Below, one piece after another: positions 1 through 8,938 of a DNA stretch of 64,000 nt; positions within the stretch are counted from its first letter, which is position 1; the number at the start of each line of letters is the position of its first letter. The position numbers were made by a program, and so were the translations under genes. A model generated the notes under the pieces. It did no database searches. It saw nothing but the letters and a program-made list of their open reading frames with translations, and was not told the DNA's origin. The stretch is taken from assembly GCA_022836915.1 (NCBI GenBank), contig CP094668.1, positions 1,178,001-1,242,000 on the forward strand, given 5' to 3'. This DNA comes from Paenibacillus sp. OVF10. Lineage in GTDB: Bacteria > Bacillota > Bacilli > Paenibacillales > Paenibacillaceae.

Positions 1-2
1 TT

Positions 3-1373
3 CTGTCCTATTGTATCTACGTTTTTTTCACAGCTTACCTTTTATTTTTGGTTCCGTCTCCATCTACTATTGAAAATACGGATTTGCAAAAATCGGTAAC
101 AGAGGGAAGTACAACAGATCGCGTATTGCTCTTAGAGGACGGCTTTCAATCCGGTCAGGTGAGAATCCAGACCATTCGAGAGGCGAAAACAAGCATCGAC
201 GTGGCTTATTACTCTATCCAAAAAGGAAAAACATCTCAACTCATTTTTGCTGCTTTATTCGATGCAGCTGATCGGGGTGTTCATGTTCGAATCATTTTAG
301 ACGGGATTTTTCACAGCATGCGTGGAGAATTGCGTGATATTCCAGATGCCGTTGCAGCTCACCCCAATGTGGAGTTAAGGTATTATGAACCACTCCACAT
401 ATTTATGCCATGGACATGGCATAACCGTCTGCATGACAAGATCCTTCTTGTCGACAACACATATGGCATCATTGGCGGCCAAAATATTGGTGATAAATAC
501 ATGTCATTGCAACCCCCAAAAGACTATGTATTCGATCGGGATGTCCTTGTTTACAATCCAAATCATAATATAAACAGCACGGTTGTTGAAATGAAAAAAT
601 ATATAGATCGGTTATGGAACCATCCATTCACCAAACCAGAAAAACATGCCAAACGTCAGCATCATGCAAAGGGGTTAAAAGAGCTGGCTCGGCTGGCTCA
701 GTTATATAGAAAAGCTCGGACTCAGAGCGATCCTTTTGTTAAAGTGTTGCCGAAGGAATGGGCTAAAGAAACTCTTCATTCCGACCACGTCGCTTTCATT
801 CACAATCCAATTAAAAGGCTGTATAAAGACCCGATCATGTGGAGAGCATTTGTTCATTTCGCCAATCAAGCAAAGTCGAAAGTGTACTTTCAGACGCCAT
901 ATGCCATTCCTACCAAGAAAATGATGAAAGCCGTACATCTGTCGATGAATCCAGAAACAGAATGGATCATGCTAACCAATTCAATCCAGCAGACCCCTAA
1001 CCCTTTGGCTTTCGCGGGATACTTAAGCTCTAAGAAACGGTTACTTGACACCAGTCTGGCCATCTATGAATACCAAGGCCCTTATTCCATACACGGCAAA
1101 TCATTTGTCATGGATGATTACCTCAGCATGGTTGGTTCGTATAACCTTGATCCCAGATCCGTCTTTCTAAATACCGAATCTGCTGTGGTCATTTCTGGTT
1201 CTGCATTCGCCAACCAACTAACAGAGGCTATGGATATCAAACGTGCACATAGTACGCGTGTGAATAAAGGTGAGGATACAGCAGAATCTACGAATCAGAA
1301 AGGCTCTGTTTTCAAACGAATGGCAATCACAGCTTTATCCAAACTGTCTTTTCTCTGGAAATTTATGTTGTAG
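3..1373 (+). CDS. Phospholipase D / cardiolipin synthase-like protein (5' end outside window)
   Basis: Phosphatidyl-transfer or phosphodiesterase enzyme of the PLD superfamily. Two HKD motifs are visible, counted from the first in-window TTG at 48: HDKILLVD near residue 129 and HGKSFVMD near residue 349. Each is followed by the usual Gly-rich strand (GGQNIGD; GSYNLDP). The frame is open from position 3, and the residues before the TTG are hydrophobic, like a membrane anchor, so the true start lies upstream of the window. The layout resembles ClsC/YmdC-type proteins more than the classical two-TM ClsA, but the exact substrate is not decided by the sequence. Confidence 0.85.
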   Translation: MSYCIYVFFTAYLLFLVPSPSTIENTDLQKSVTEGSTTDRVLLLEDGFQSGQVRIQTIREAKTSIDVAYYSIQKGKTSQLIFAALFDAADRGVHVRIILDGIFHSMRGELRDIPDAVAAHPNVELRYYEPLHIFMPWTWHNRLHDKILLVDNTYGIIGGQNIGDKYMSLQPPKDYVFDRDVLVYNPNHNINSTVVEMKKYIDRLWNHPFTKPEKHAKRQHHAKGLKELARLAQLYRKARTQSDPFVKVLPKEWAKETLHSDHVAFIHNPIKRLYKDPIMWRAFVHFANQAKSKVYFQTPYAIPTKKMMKAVHLSMNPETEWIMLTNSIQQTPNPLAFAGYLSSKKRLLDTSLAIYEYQGPYSIHGKSFVMDDYLSMVGSYNLDPRSVFLNTESAVVISGSAFANQLTEAMDIKRAHSTRVNKGEDTAESTNQKGSVFKRMAITALSKLSFLWKFML

Positions 1374-1524
1374 GAAAGAAAAGAACAATATTCCTTATTG
1401 AATTAATCCCGCACATGACCAGCTAATAGATATAGCTACGTTCATAAATTTTAATTTGGACACAGAATGTTCACTTATGTGGAGGGTTTCCTCATCTCTA
1501 TAATTACGAAGGTAAACAGAGAGG

Positions 1525-2034
1525 ATGAGAGAATTGCCAACAAGCAAGAAGGAACAAATTATTTTCGGATTAATGATGTGTACAGGAATGGTCTTGGTCA
1601 TGATGTTCTTCAATCTATGGCACAGTGGGTTACTCGGCAAAATGTCCCCGCTTGAGATACTGCTTCAATTCATATTATGTTTTGTCATCGCGTTTCTGGT
1701 GGAGTCTTTCATTGTTGGCCCTGTGGCGAGAAAGATTGCATTTTCTATGCCCTTCGACAAGTCCAATAAGATTCTAGGTGTGCTGGCTATGTCATTTTTT
1801 ATGGTGATTGGTATGGTTCTGATCATGTCTTTGTATGGAATGATCTCGGCATATCTCGCTGATCAATTAAGTGGGTCATCCGTACTCCGTACGTATCTCC
1901 ATACAATCGCTCGTAACTTCAGCCTGGCGCTTCCATATCAATTGATCATTTTGGGACCACTCGTACGATATGTATTCGGTAAATTCATCAAGGATAACGG
2001 GCCCGTAATGCCTGTCGTTAACAAAAGTGTGTGA
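1525..2034 (+). CDS. DUF2798 family integral membrane protein
   Basis: 169-residue membrane protein of unknown function. Four hydrophobic segments (about residues 12-32, 43-63, 85-107 and 130-150) form two similar halves, each with a pattern like E.FIVGPVARK or ILGPLVRYVFGK, as in the DUF2798 family where a TM-TM-x-P-x-x-R unit is repeated. The ATG at 1525 follows AGAGAGG very closely; a TTG at 1534 would have better spacing, so the start may be 3 codons later. It stands alone, followed by a hairpin at 2091-2112. No function is inferred. Confidence 0.7.
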   Translation: MRELPTSKKEQIIFGLMMCTGMVLVMMFFNLWHSGLLGKMSPLEILLQFILCFVIAFLVESFIVGPVARKIAFSMPFDKSNKILGVLAMSFFMVIGMVLIMSLYGMISAYLADQLSGSSVLRTYLHTIARNFSLALPYQLIILGPLVRYVFGKFIKDNGPVMPVVNKSV

Positions 2035-2090
2035 TTCGGTTGGCCATAAGTATTTCCTGGGCAATCTTGTGCAAAAGAATAGATATTATT

Positions 2091-2112
2091 CTCACCTTTA
2101 ATGAAAGGTGAG
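2091..2112 (+). terminator. Hairpin after the DUF2798 gene
   Basis: CTCACCTTT-AATG-AAAGGTGAG forms a perfect 9-bp stem 57 bp after the stop codon. There is no T-run on the + strand, so termination is uncertain. Confidence 0.4.
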
Positions 2113-2154
2113 AGAGAGGCAAAAATAGGGCACTTGCCACGATGATTACAGCGC

Positions 2155-2346
2155 TAACGAATCGAGTACACCTTATTAGTCCAGTTTTTAGGGAATAAAA
2201 AATCTAACGAATCTCAGCGGCGTTATTATGCAAAAAACCTCCAACGAGACCTTGAATTTGAGATAATTATCTATAATAACGTCTCTAGGATTCGTTAGAT
2301 TTCAAACATGCAGAAATGGAGGAAATAGCGTGTGCTAGGTTCGTTA
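2155..2346. repeat. Palindromic intergenic repeat, family 1 (TAACGAA element), full copy
   Basis: TAACGAA occurs at 2155-2161 and 2205-2211 (50 bp apart), and its reverse complement TTCGTTA at 2291-2297 and 2340-2346 (49 bp apart). The element therefore has two direct motifs in the left arm and two inverted ones in the right arm. The same architecture, with shared flanking bases such as ATAGCGTGT before the last motif, recurs at 53308-53500, and a half copy lies at 39314-39370. It fills most of the 420-bp gap between the DUF2798 and MFS genes. No open frame of note lies inside. Confidence 0.75.
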
Positions 2347-2363
2347 CAACAGAGTAACGCTAC

Positions 2364-2402
2364 AAAAAAATGTCCACCGTCAGGTCATGACAGTAGACAT
2401 TT
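2364..2402 (-). terminator. Terminator of the MFS gene
   Basis: On the - strand, AAATGTCTACTGTCA pairs with TGACGGTGGACATTT (one mismatch) and is followed by a run of seven T. It lies about 55 bp after the MFS stop codon. Confidence 0.8.
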
Positions 2403-2455
2403 CAATCTCAATAATAGGTAATTCTAATTCTCAGGACTGCAACGACACATAACTG

Positions 2456-3691
2456 TTAAGTCGCTGGATCGACCACATGTTTGTTCTGCCATTGATACGT
2501 GATCACGCTAATGACAAGCAGGCCAACTGCAAAGATCGCAAGCATCCATGCAGACTGATTAACTGCCAGATGATCAAGACTCCATCCCGTAGTCAAAGGC
2601 AGAATGGCACCGCCAACTCCACCTGAGGCAATCAAAATGCTGGGTGTGGATTCTTCTGTTCCGGGCAGCAGTTTACTGGCGAAGACAAGGGCAATGGAAA
2701 AAATACCTGACATCGCAAGTCCAAGCAGCAAGATGATGAGAAATGCAGACCAGATTTGGTTTGTAAATGGAAATACCATTAACAAAAGAACAGATGCAAG
2801 ACAACTGTACAGGACATAGACGCGGTATTGGAATTTCTCTGCGATATACCCGGCGAAGAGTCGTCCCACGGACATGGCAATCCAGAAACAGGTGACACTA
2901 AGCGCTGCTCCGGCTTCCTTCATGTTCATTTTCTCAATCAGAATCGCTGGCATGAAGTTCGCAAGACTCATCTCTGTGCCAACATATAGGAAGAAGAAGA
3001 GGACGAATAATACCAGAAGAGTTCTGTTACGGCCACGATAGGTTGGACTGGATGTACTTGCAGATGCGGGATGCATCTCACCCGATGTCCCAGCAGTGTG
3101 GGCATGTACTGAACCGTTATTAGAACTACGTCGCTCCAGAAACTTATCGAGTTCACCGAATGATCCTTTTGCCCAGAAAACAAAGGTCAGCGCGGCGCAG
3201 ATCGCAACAACGAGAAAAGAAAGGCGCCAGTATCCGGCAGCAATCAGACCGCTGGCAATGAGCGGCATGACCATCGCTCCGATCCCAAATAACACTTCCA
3301 GTCGACTCATGGCAACGGCTGTATTGTCTTTAATTGCAGCGATGATAATGGTGCCAATAACAGCTTCAACCATTCCGAATCCAAAGCCGGCAGCGGGTGC
3401 GATGACGAACATCCAGCCCCATGGTGGCAACAGCATGTAGGATAATTCGGCAATACAGAGTAAAGCTGTGGCGATTAACAGGCCCCCACGTTTACCAAAG
3501 CGTCTGTTCAGCCATGGAGATAACAATACACCACCGAGGAATCCGGCAAATTGAGCGAAGATCAGCGTCCCGCCCTGACTATAATCTTTGCCGTAATGTT
3601 CAAGTGCAACCGGCAGAATGGAACCGAGCACAACGTGGGCAAGTCCAATCAGGAAATAGGAAAGACATCCGATCCAAAGTAATTTTTTCAT
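2456..3691 (-). CDS. MFS transporter
   Basis: 411-residue major facilitator with about 12 membrane segments, split 6+6 by a hydrophilic loop (about residues 185-225, rich in His/Ser/Thr). The loop-2 signature between TM2 and TM3 is present as NRRFGKRGG (about residues 62-70). The start is well supported by AAGGAG seven bases before the ATG. The N-terminal half resembles FucP/YfkF-type sugar or drug transporters, but the substrate cannot be read from sequence. Monocistronic, with its own terminator at 2364-2402, and divergent from the serS leader. Confidence 0.85.
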   Translation of the reverse strand: MKKLLWIGCLSYFLIGLAHVVLGSILPVALEHYGKDYSQGGTLIFAQFAGFLGGVLLSPWLNRRFGKRGGLLIATALLCIAELSYMLLPPWGWMFVIAPAAGFGFGMVEAVIGTIIIAAIKDNTAVAMSRLEVLFGIGAMVMPLIASGLIAAGYWRLSFLVVAICAALTFVFWAKGSFGELDKFLERRSSNNGSVHAHTAGTSGEMHPASASTSSPTYRGRNRTLLVLFVLFFFLYVGTEMSLANFMPAILIEKMNMKEAGAALSVTCFWIAMSVGRLFAGYIAEKFQYRVYVLYSCLASVLLLMVFPFTNQIWSAFLIILLLGLAMSGIFSIALVFASKLLPGTEESTPSILIASGGVGGAILPLTTGWSLDHLAVNQSAWMLAIFAVGLLVISVITYQWQNKHVVDPAT

Positions 3692-3812
3692 AAAGAACTC
3701 CTTCTACTTATATACATAATTGACGATCACAATAAAGCGCAATCTTGAAGACAAAGTCTATCATAACAGGACGTGTTAAGTTGTGCCATGAATTCCTGAT
3801 CGATACAAAAGG

Positions 3813-3842
3813 TTGCAATTTGGTCCGGCGTTCATATATACT
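3813..3842 (+). promoter_or_regulatory. Candidate sigma-A promoter for serS
   Basis: TTGCAA at 3813-3818 and TATACT at 3837-3842 with an 18-bp spacer. Transcription would begin near 3849, giving a leader of about 230 nt that contains the T-box elements. Confidence 0.5.
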
Positions 3843-3848
3843 GAGACA

Positions 3849-4047
3849 CAACAATTACAGATCGGACCATGCCGTTGAAGAGAATCCAACTCGGAGGCGT
3901 TTTCGCCAGGGGAGCGATATTTCCCAAGTTAACCGGAACCGCCCGTTATCGCGGACCAAGAGGCTGGAAGCAGGATATCCTGATTCAGCAAGTTGGGTGG
4001 CACCGCGAGCAGAGCGCTCCTCGTCCCAAGGGATGAGGGCGCTCTTT
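3849..4047 (+). promoter_or_regulatory. T-box leader (tRNA-Ser sensing, from gene context) with terminator
   Basis: The hallmark T-box sequence TGGGTGGCACCGCGAG lies at 3994-4009. Immediately after it, 4011-4047 forms a strong terminator: AGAGCGCTCCTC pairs with GATGAGGGCGCTCT and is followed by a T-rich tract. Uncharged tRNA would pair with the T-box bulge and favour the antiterminator, so that the gene is read when seryl-tRNA is short. Stem I lies roughly at 3850-3970, but I could not assign the specifier codon with certainty; serine is inferred from the gene downstream. Confidence 0.88.
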
Positions 4048-4077
4048 GTATTTTTACAGCCAAAGGAGACGGTGACC

Positions 4078-5375
4078 ATGTTAGAAATGAAATGGATTCG
4101 GGCACATGCAGAAGAGGTTCAGGCAGCAGCAGACGGGAAAAAATCAAGATCAACATTCGCACATTGTTAGAGCGTGATGAAGAACGTAGAACACTTTTGC
4201 AGGAAATGGAAGAAGGTCGCAGATTGCGCAATACGTTATCTGCAGACATTGGCAGACTCATGCAAGCTGGGAATCGGGAACAGGCAGAGTGTTTGCGGGC
4301 CCAGGTGAAACAGATCAATGAACAGTTGGAATACGTGGAAGCGAAGCTTGCCCCTGTGCAGGAGGAAGTAACCAAGCTGCAATGGCTGGTACCCAATATC
4401 GTATCCCCGGATACCCCGAAAGGCACGTCGGATGCGGATAATGTGGAGCTGCGACGTGTGGGAGAGGTGCCAACGTTCGAGTATAACACCAAAGATCACG
4501 TGGAGCTTGGGGAGTTGCATGATCTGATCGATATTCCTCGTGGAGTTAAGATTGGCGGTACGCGAAGCTATGTATTGAAAGGTGCGGGCCTGTTATTGCA
4601 TCGGGCAGTACAGCAACTTGCGCTTGATCTGCTGCTAAAGCACGGGTTTACACCGATGGAGGTACCGCTGATGGTCAGGGAGGATGCGCTGGTGAACACC
4701 GGATTCTTCCCAACCGGTCGAGATCAGGTCTATGAACTCGAAGGGGAGAACAAGTGGCTGGTGGGAACTTCTGAAGTGCCGCTGGTGTCGTATTATGCGG
4801 ATGAGATTGTCGATGTTAAGGATCCGGTGAAGCTGGCTGCGGTATCGACGTGTTTCCGCAGTGAAGTTGGCTCCGGCGGACGGGATGTACGCGGATTGTA
4901 TCGTGTGCACCAATTTGCCAAAGTTGAGCAGGTGATTCTCTGTGCCCCTGATGCGGAAGAATCGGAGCGCATGTTGCAAGAGATTACAGGACACGCTGAA
5001 AAATTGCTGCAATTATTGGAACTGCCGTATCGTGTTGTCGCTGTATGTACCGGGGATATGTCGCAGAAAACGTACAAACAGTATGACATCGAGACCTGGA
5101 TGCCAAGCCGCGGTGCATATGGAGAAACGCATTCGTCGTCGAATCTGCATGATTTCCAGGCTCGCCGTTCAAATATTCGTTGCCTCGATGCCGAAGGCAA
5201 GTTGGCCTACTGTCACACGCTCAATAATACGGCGGTGGCATCGCCGCGTATCCTGATTCCGTTGCTTGAGAATCATCAGCAGGAGGATGGAAGCATTCAC
5301 ATTCCGCCAGCCCTGCGGCCCTACATGGGCGGGGCCGAGAGCTTGATTTTGCCAGAGCAGGATGAAGTGAAGTAG
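4078..5375 (+). CDS. serS: Seryl-tRNA synthetase (frame broken by one missing A)
   Basis: Charges tRNA-Ser with serine in the cytoplasm. The N-terminal coiled-coil arm (about residues 30-100) and class II catalytic core are visible: motif 2 FRSEVGSGGRDVRGLYR and motif 3 with PYMGG near the C-terminus, plus the serine-binding segment VGTSEVPL. ATG 4078 has AAGGAG about ten bases upstream and sits just after the T-box terminator. The first ~21 codons are in one frame and the rest in another; one extra A in the run at 4138-4143 joins them into a 432-residue protein of normal SerRS length. For a synthetase this is most likely a sequencing error. A second serS elsewhere cannot be excluded. Confidence 0.93.
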
Positions 5376-5413
5376 AGAGGTTAGGTAACGCTCTAGGAAG
5401 TGAAGAATCAGCA

Positions 5414-5439
5414 AAGGAACCCCTTGACAGGGGTTCCTT
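5414..5439. terminator. Terminator after serS
   Basis: AAGGAACCCC-TTGACA-GGGGTTCCTT is a perfect stem-loop between the convergent serS and nucleotidyltransferase genes. The following T-tract is short. Confidence 0.75.
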
Positions 5440-6057
5440 CTAATTAAACATATGATCTGTTACCCACTGGTACTCTTGTTCAAGTCGAGCTGCCAATTTG
5501 GGATCTTCTTCGGCTGCAACTTTTCTCATGTATGTTAAATCAATCGTATCAAATTGACTGTAAATCAGGTAACGTGCCCACTCCAAGCTTCGGGCATCTG
5601 TCCAGTACTCGGAGGCTCTCAATCGATCCAAAATAAGGTCGTCTATTCCAATTACGTAACAGTAGCCTTCAGGTGTTAATAATTTGATAATCTTGTCTTT
5701 TGAACCTTCCAGTGTATCAGAAGGTATTTCGATAGGGATGTCCATTTCGGAGACATAATAATGTCTTCCTTCGTGAACGAAACCCAGATGATCAAATAAA
5801 CTTCGGGCCAAATCATCTCTGATCATGACCAGATCAACATCAGCTGTCTTGTAACTTCCAGAAGTGTATAGTTCAACAGCATGTCCTCCAACAATAATGG
5901 CTGGATCTGCATCTAAATCATCAAGAATAGGAGTAATAATACCCATCACATAGAACTCTTTTAAATCACTTTTGGTCACATCAGCTGCAAGTTCCTTCAA
6001 TTTTTGTTTAGCCCATTTAATTCTTTCCTGCATTTCTGGTGTTTGAATACGTTCCAT
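5440..6057 (-). CDS. Nucleotidyltransferase-fold protein
   Basis: 205-residue soluble protein with a pol-beta-type nucleotidyltransferase signature near residues 54-80: IIVGGHAVELYTSG followed by KTADVDLVM. This is the GG...T.DVDL pattern seen in AbiEii-like and kanamycin-nucleotidyltransferase-like proteins; the two acidic residues are in DVDL. A later acidic segment (DIPIEI, about residue 117) could give the third carboxylate. It lies 16 bp after the small gene at 6074-6277 and is probably co-transcribed with it. Family members include antitoxin/toxin nucleotidyltransferases and antibiotic-modifying enzymes; the sequence does not choose between them. Confidence 0.7.
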   Translation of the reverse strand: MERIQTPEMQERIKWAKQKLKELAADVTKSDLKEFYVMGIITPILDDLDADPAIIVGGHAVELYTSGSYKTADVDLVMIRDDLARSLFDHLGFVHEGRHYYVSEMDIPIEIPSDTLEGSKDKIIKLLTPEGYCYVIGIDDLILDRLRASEYWTDARSLEWARYLIYSQFDTIDLTYMRKVAAEEDPKLAARLEQEYQWVTDHMFN

Positions 6058-6073
6058 GGTTCACCTATATTCT

Positions 6074-6277
6074 TTAACGCAGCTTCCATTCACGCTCGTT
6101 AATGATTTCAATTTGTCCAGATTCAAGGGCTTTTTTGAAACGATTGCGGGCTGTTTTCATCAATAGAACCATTTCGTCTTCAGGACGAATCTTGGTGGAT
6201 GTCGAAGTGACTATAGCTTTCATACGTTTACGGTTATTTTTAGGTGAAACCATATCAAGCAAATTCTTTTCGATCAT
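6074..6277 (-). CDS. Small protein upstream of the nucleotidyltransferase
   Basis: 67-residue basic protein, unrecognised. It starts MIEKNLLDMV and ends with NEREWKLR; the central part (KIRPEDEMVLLMKTARNRF) is likely helical. ATG 6277 was chosen because a purine-rich GGGGTGGGG precedes it and because the likely -10 box (TATAAT on the - strand, + positions 6335-6340) would place the longer 89-residue start before or at the transcription start. The 16-bp gap to the downstream nucleotidyltransferase suggests an operon, as in two-gene toxin-antitoxin-like modules, but no known antitoxin motif is seen. Confidence 0.5.
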   Translation of the reverse strand: MIEKNLLDMVSPKNNRKRMKAIVTSTSTKIRPEDEMVLLMKTARNRFKKALESGQIEIINEREWKLR

Positions 6278-6334
6278 ACATACCCCACCCCCATCTTTTA
6301 GGTTTATTAAAACAGTATTACGCGGCCTTCCCAT

Positions 6335-6365
6335 ATTATACAATGAAAATCATGAATTGTTCCAA
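6335..6365 (-). promoter_or_regulatory. Candidate promoter of the small protein / nucleotidyltransferase pair
   Basis: Reading the - strand, TTGGAA is followed 19 bp later by TATAAT (reverse complement at 6335-6340) with a TG near the extended -10 position. It points toward the gene pair. Confidence 0.45.
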
Positions 6366-6457
6366 GACTCCCACTTACGAAATTCAACTTTATGCAATTC
6401 GTATCCGATATAATATAATAGAAGTAAAATATTGGATTATGGGAGATGGAGATAGAA

Positions 6458-7563
6458 ATGAGTAGAATCAAACTGGCGCTTCGAGGCACACTTGCTCTAA
6501 TTATGACATTAACAATACTGGTCCCTTCGTTGGCCTTGGCGGCTACTGGTGACGTGAAGTCGATTGAAATAACCAATAGCAGCCCGCAGAAGATGAGTGT
6601 TTCGAAACAGCTGCGCTTCAGGTGATGGCAACGGTAGAAGGTTTTGATAACAAGCAGGATGTTACCGAGGGCGTGACTTGGTCCACCAGTAATGCAGCGG
6701 TTGCGACGATGGTGAAAGGCAAAGTCAAGGCTGTAGCCGCAGGCGAAGCAACCATTTTTGCAGAGGTAGACGGGGCTAAAGCCCAGTTGGTTGTCCAGGT
6801 GCAGGAGAAAATCAAAAGCATCAAAGCTTCACCGAAATCCTACAGTTTCGTTAAAGGCAGTGAAAGTACACTTCCCAAAGTAAGCATTGTACGGGCGAAC
6901 GGCAAGGAAGAAGATGTGACGTCCGAGATTGTGTGGTCCGTATCCACTTCTTCGGCTGTGCTGGAAAACGGTAAAATCAAAGGCGTTACACCCGGCAGAG
7001 TATTGCTGCAGGGTAAATACGGAACAACGATCGTGAAAGTCCCTGTTGCTGTGACGGATGAGATTACCAAAGTCGAGGTTACACCTGCCTCAATGCAGCT
7101 GAACATCAAGAAGTCCAAAGCGTTGAAGGTGATCGGCACCTACGCAAACGGCAAAACGATTAACCTTTCGAAACAAGTGATATGGACCTCTTCCAATACA
7201 AATGTAGCTATCGTGAAAAATGGAGCAGTCAAGACGCTGACAGAAGGACAAGCCACCTTGACAGGAACTTATCAAAATCAGACAATAAAGGCAGAGGTTA
7301 CCGTTGTACCTTTACTCAAAAAGCTGATTACTGGCCAGAAAAAACTGGTCTTGTCTCCGCAGGGAAGTACAACGCTGAGTGTGATGGCCCAGTATGATAC
7401 GGGCAAGACCACTGTTGTGACCAATAGTGCGGTATGGAGCAGCACAAAGCCGGGCGTAGCGACAGTAACAAATGGCAAGATTGTGGCTGTAGGCAAAGGT
7501 AAAACGTCCATAACGGCCAAGTGGGGCAACAAAAAAGTGACGATCCCTGTTACGGTAAAATAA
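6458..7563 (+). CDS. Secreted protein with Big_2-like immunoglobulin repeats (frame broken by one missing base)
   Basis: Starts MSRIKLALRG with a Sec signal peptide (hydrophobic core about residues 10-27, cleavage near ALA-AT). The rest is about four repeats of the bacterial Ig-like (Big_2) type, each with a pattern like VWSTSN..VATV..GKVKAVAAGEATI. ATG 6458 has a GGAGATGGAG ribosome binding site. The signal peptide is in a different frame from the repeats. Restoring one G near 6604 (TCGAAAC to TCGGAAAC) joins them as ...SVSETAALQVMA..., giving 368 residues. No anchor (SLH, LPXTG) is visible. Likely an extracellular scaffold or adhesion module; the function is unknown. Confidence 0.8.
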
Positions 7564-7946
7564 ATCTTCATATAATGAAGTGCTTTGCATCAATTCAAAG
7601 ATAAAATCAGTACATGACACGTTAAAATCATCAATATCATCAATGTAACAGACAACTAGGGGCGTAGACATACGCTCCTTTTTGGATATATAGAAATATG
7701 TATCTGGAATGTCTTCTGCTAGAACAACAATATAACTGGATTGGATGGGATGAATATGAAAGCTTCGATTATAAGCTCAGACTCTAACTCTAGTGATCTG
7801 GCTTACCTGAAATATCTTCTTTTATCCCTAAGTTCCACACTTACATTTCAACGGAGTACTACGATTGAGCGCATGAAGCAACGCACCTATGGAAAATACA
7901 GAGAAGGTTACCATTTAAAATGTCATGGTGAAGAGGAGGTGCCTGA
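7564..7946 (+). other. 383-bp gap with one doubtful small ORF
   Basis: A 69-codon frame (7741-7950) ends in an ATGA overlap with the GrpB gene, and GAAGAGGAGGTG within it serves as the GrpB ribosome binding site. Its product (Ser/Leu-rich N-terminus, basic C-terminus) is not recognised and it has no clear ribosome binding site of its own, so I do not call it a gene. Nothing else stands out. Confidence 0.4.
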
Positions 7947-8498
7947 ATGAAAGATCCAATGCAACCAGAGAACTGGCCTGCCTGGGCGACAGAGTCGGTA
8001 GAGATTGCTCCGGCCAACCCCAACTGGGACGCACAGGCTCAGGAAGAAATCCGGCAACTCAAACGTCTTCTACAGCAGTTTAATATCCATCAATTCGAAC
8101 ATATCGGAAGCACGTCCATTCCAGGGTTACCCGCCAAACCCATTATTGATCTGATGGCAGAGGTACAGTCATGGGACGACATGGATATAATTGCCGATCA
8201 GCTGAATCCGGCGGGCTGGAATTACGTTCCGCCTGAACTGGATGGACGGGAGTACAGACGATTCTGCGTCAGGGTTAAGGATGGAAAGAGAGCTGTACAC
8301 CTTCATCTAATGCGCCCGGGAGAAGAACGCTGGGATCGTCAAATTCAGTTTCGGGATGTGCTGAGAAAACGCCCAGATCTGGTGGAAGCTTACGCCGTCC
8401 TGAAGACGAAGCTTGCTGATGAGAACAAGGAAGATAGGGAATCGTATACCGCTGCCAAAACGCAATTTATTTTACAAGTGCTTGATGAAGGCGTGTGA
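7947..8498 (+). CDS. GrpB family protein (nucleotidyltransferase fold)
   Basis: 183 residues of the GrpB/UPF0157 family, a pol-beta-like nucleotidyltransferase fold. Signature residues are seen in IEIAPANPNWDAQAQEE-type N-terminus, then HIGSTSIPGLPAKPIIDLM (about residues 50-68), where GSTS and D are the metal/nucleotide site, and HLHLMRPG near residue 118. Preceded by GAGGAGG eight bases before the ATG. Members of this family are often fused or adjacent to dephospho-CoA kinase or acetyltransferases; their substrate is unknown. First of a string of tightly spaced small genes. Confidence 0.88.
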   Translation: MKDPMQPENWPAWATESVEIAPANPNWDAQAQEEIRQLKRLLQQFNIHQFEHIGSTSIPGLPAKPIIDLMAEVQSWDDMDIIADQLNPAGWNYVPPELDGREYRRFCVRVKDGKRAVHLHLMRPGEERWDRQIQFRDVLRKRPDLVEAYAVLKTKLADENKEDRESYTAAKTQFILQVLDEGV

Positions 8499-8502
8499 TT
8501 GA

Positions 8503-8910
8503 TTGAAAAGCGTACTTATCAGAGACAGGCTGATCTATTTCTTCGCAGTCATGATGACCATGGCGGCAGGACTCGCATCCAGACACTTTGGTGAACGAAT
8601 GCCGGGTTGGGTACATGAACATTTCGGGGATGCATTATGGGCGGGCATGATTTATTTCGGAGTACGCATGGTGTGGCCTCATCGCAGCTTGGTATGGGCG
8701 ATGTGTTTGAGCTGCGTATTCAGCTGGATGATTGAGTTCTCGCAGTTGATTCAGACGGCTTGGCTAATTGAGATACGCTCAACCGTATTAGGTGCTCTTA
8801 TTCTGGGACATGGTTTTCTGTTAATCGATCTGATTCGATATTCGGTCGGTATTCTGTGCATGGTTATGATAGATCGTTATTTCCTGAGAAATAAGATGGC
8901 TGGATCATGA
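8503..8910 (+). CDS. DUF2809 family membrane protein
   Basis: 135-residue membrane protein, five hydrophobic segments. The family-typical GLASR.F near residue 22 and the polar pattern EFSQL....WL..IR.T (about residues 77-92) identify DUF2809. Starts with TTG only 4 bp after the GrpB stop, so it is likely translationally coupled. Function unknown. Confidence 0.75.
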   Translation: MKSVLIRDRLIYFFAVMMTMAAGLASRHFGERMPGWVHEHFGDALWAGMIYFGVRMVWPHRSLVWAMCLSCVFSWMIEFSQLIQTAWLIEIRSTVLGALILGHGFLLIDLIRYSVGILCMVMIDRYFLRNKMAGS

Positions 8911-8938
8911 AATCAAGTGAATCATGGAGGTGTGCTGA

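Noticed and set aside
702-938. Antisense open frames of 60-190 codons inside PLD, MFS, serS, MCP, pst, sda and other genes
   Set aside because: They mirror well-supported genes, lack ribosome binding sites and family features.
4138-4143. serS as a pseudogene
   Set aside because: The single missing A in a homopolymer fits the error pattern of the whole window, and the T-box and all catalytic motifs are intact.
7741-7950. 69-codon open frame overlapping the GrpB start by ATGA
   Set aside because: No ribosome binding site of its own, no recognisable sequence, and its end serves as the GrpB ribosome binding site.
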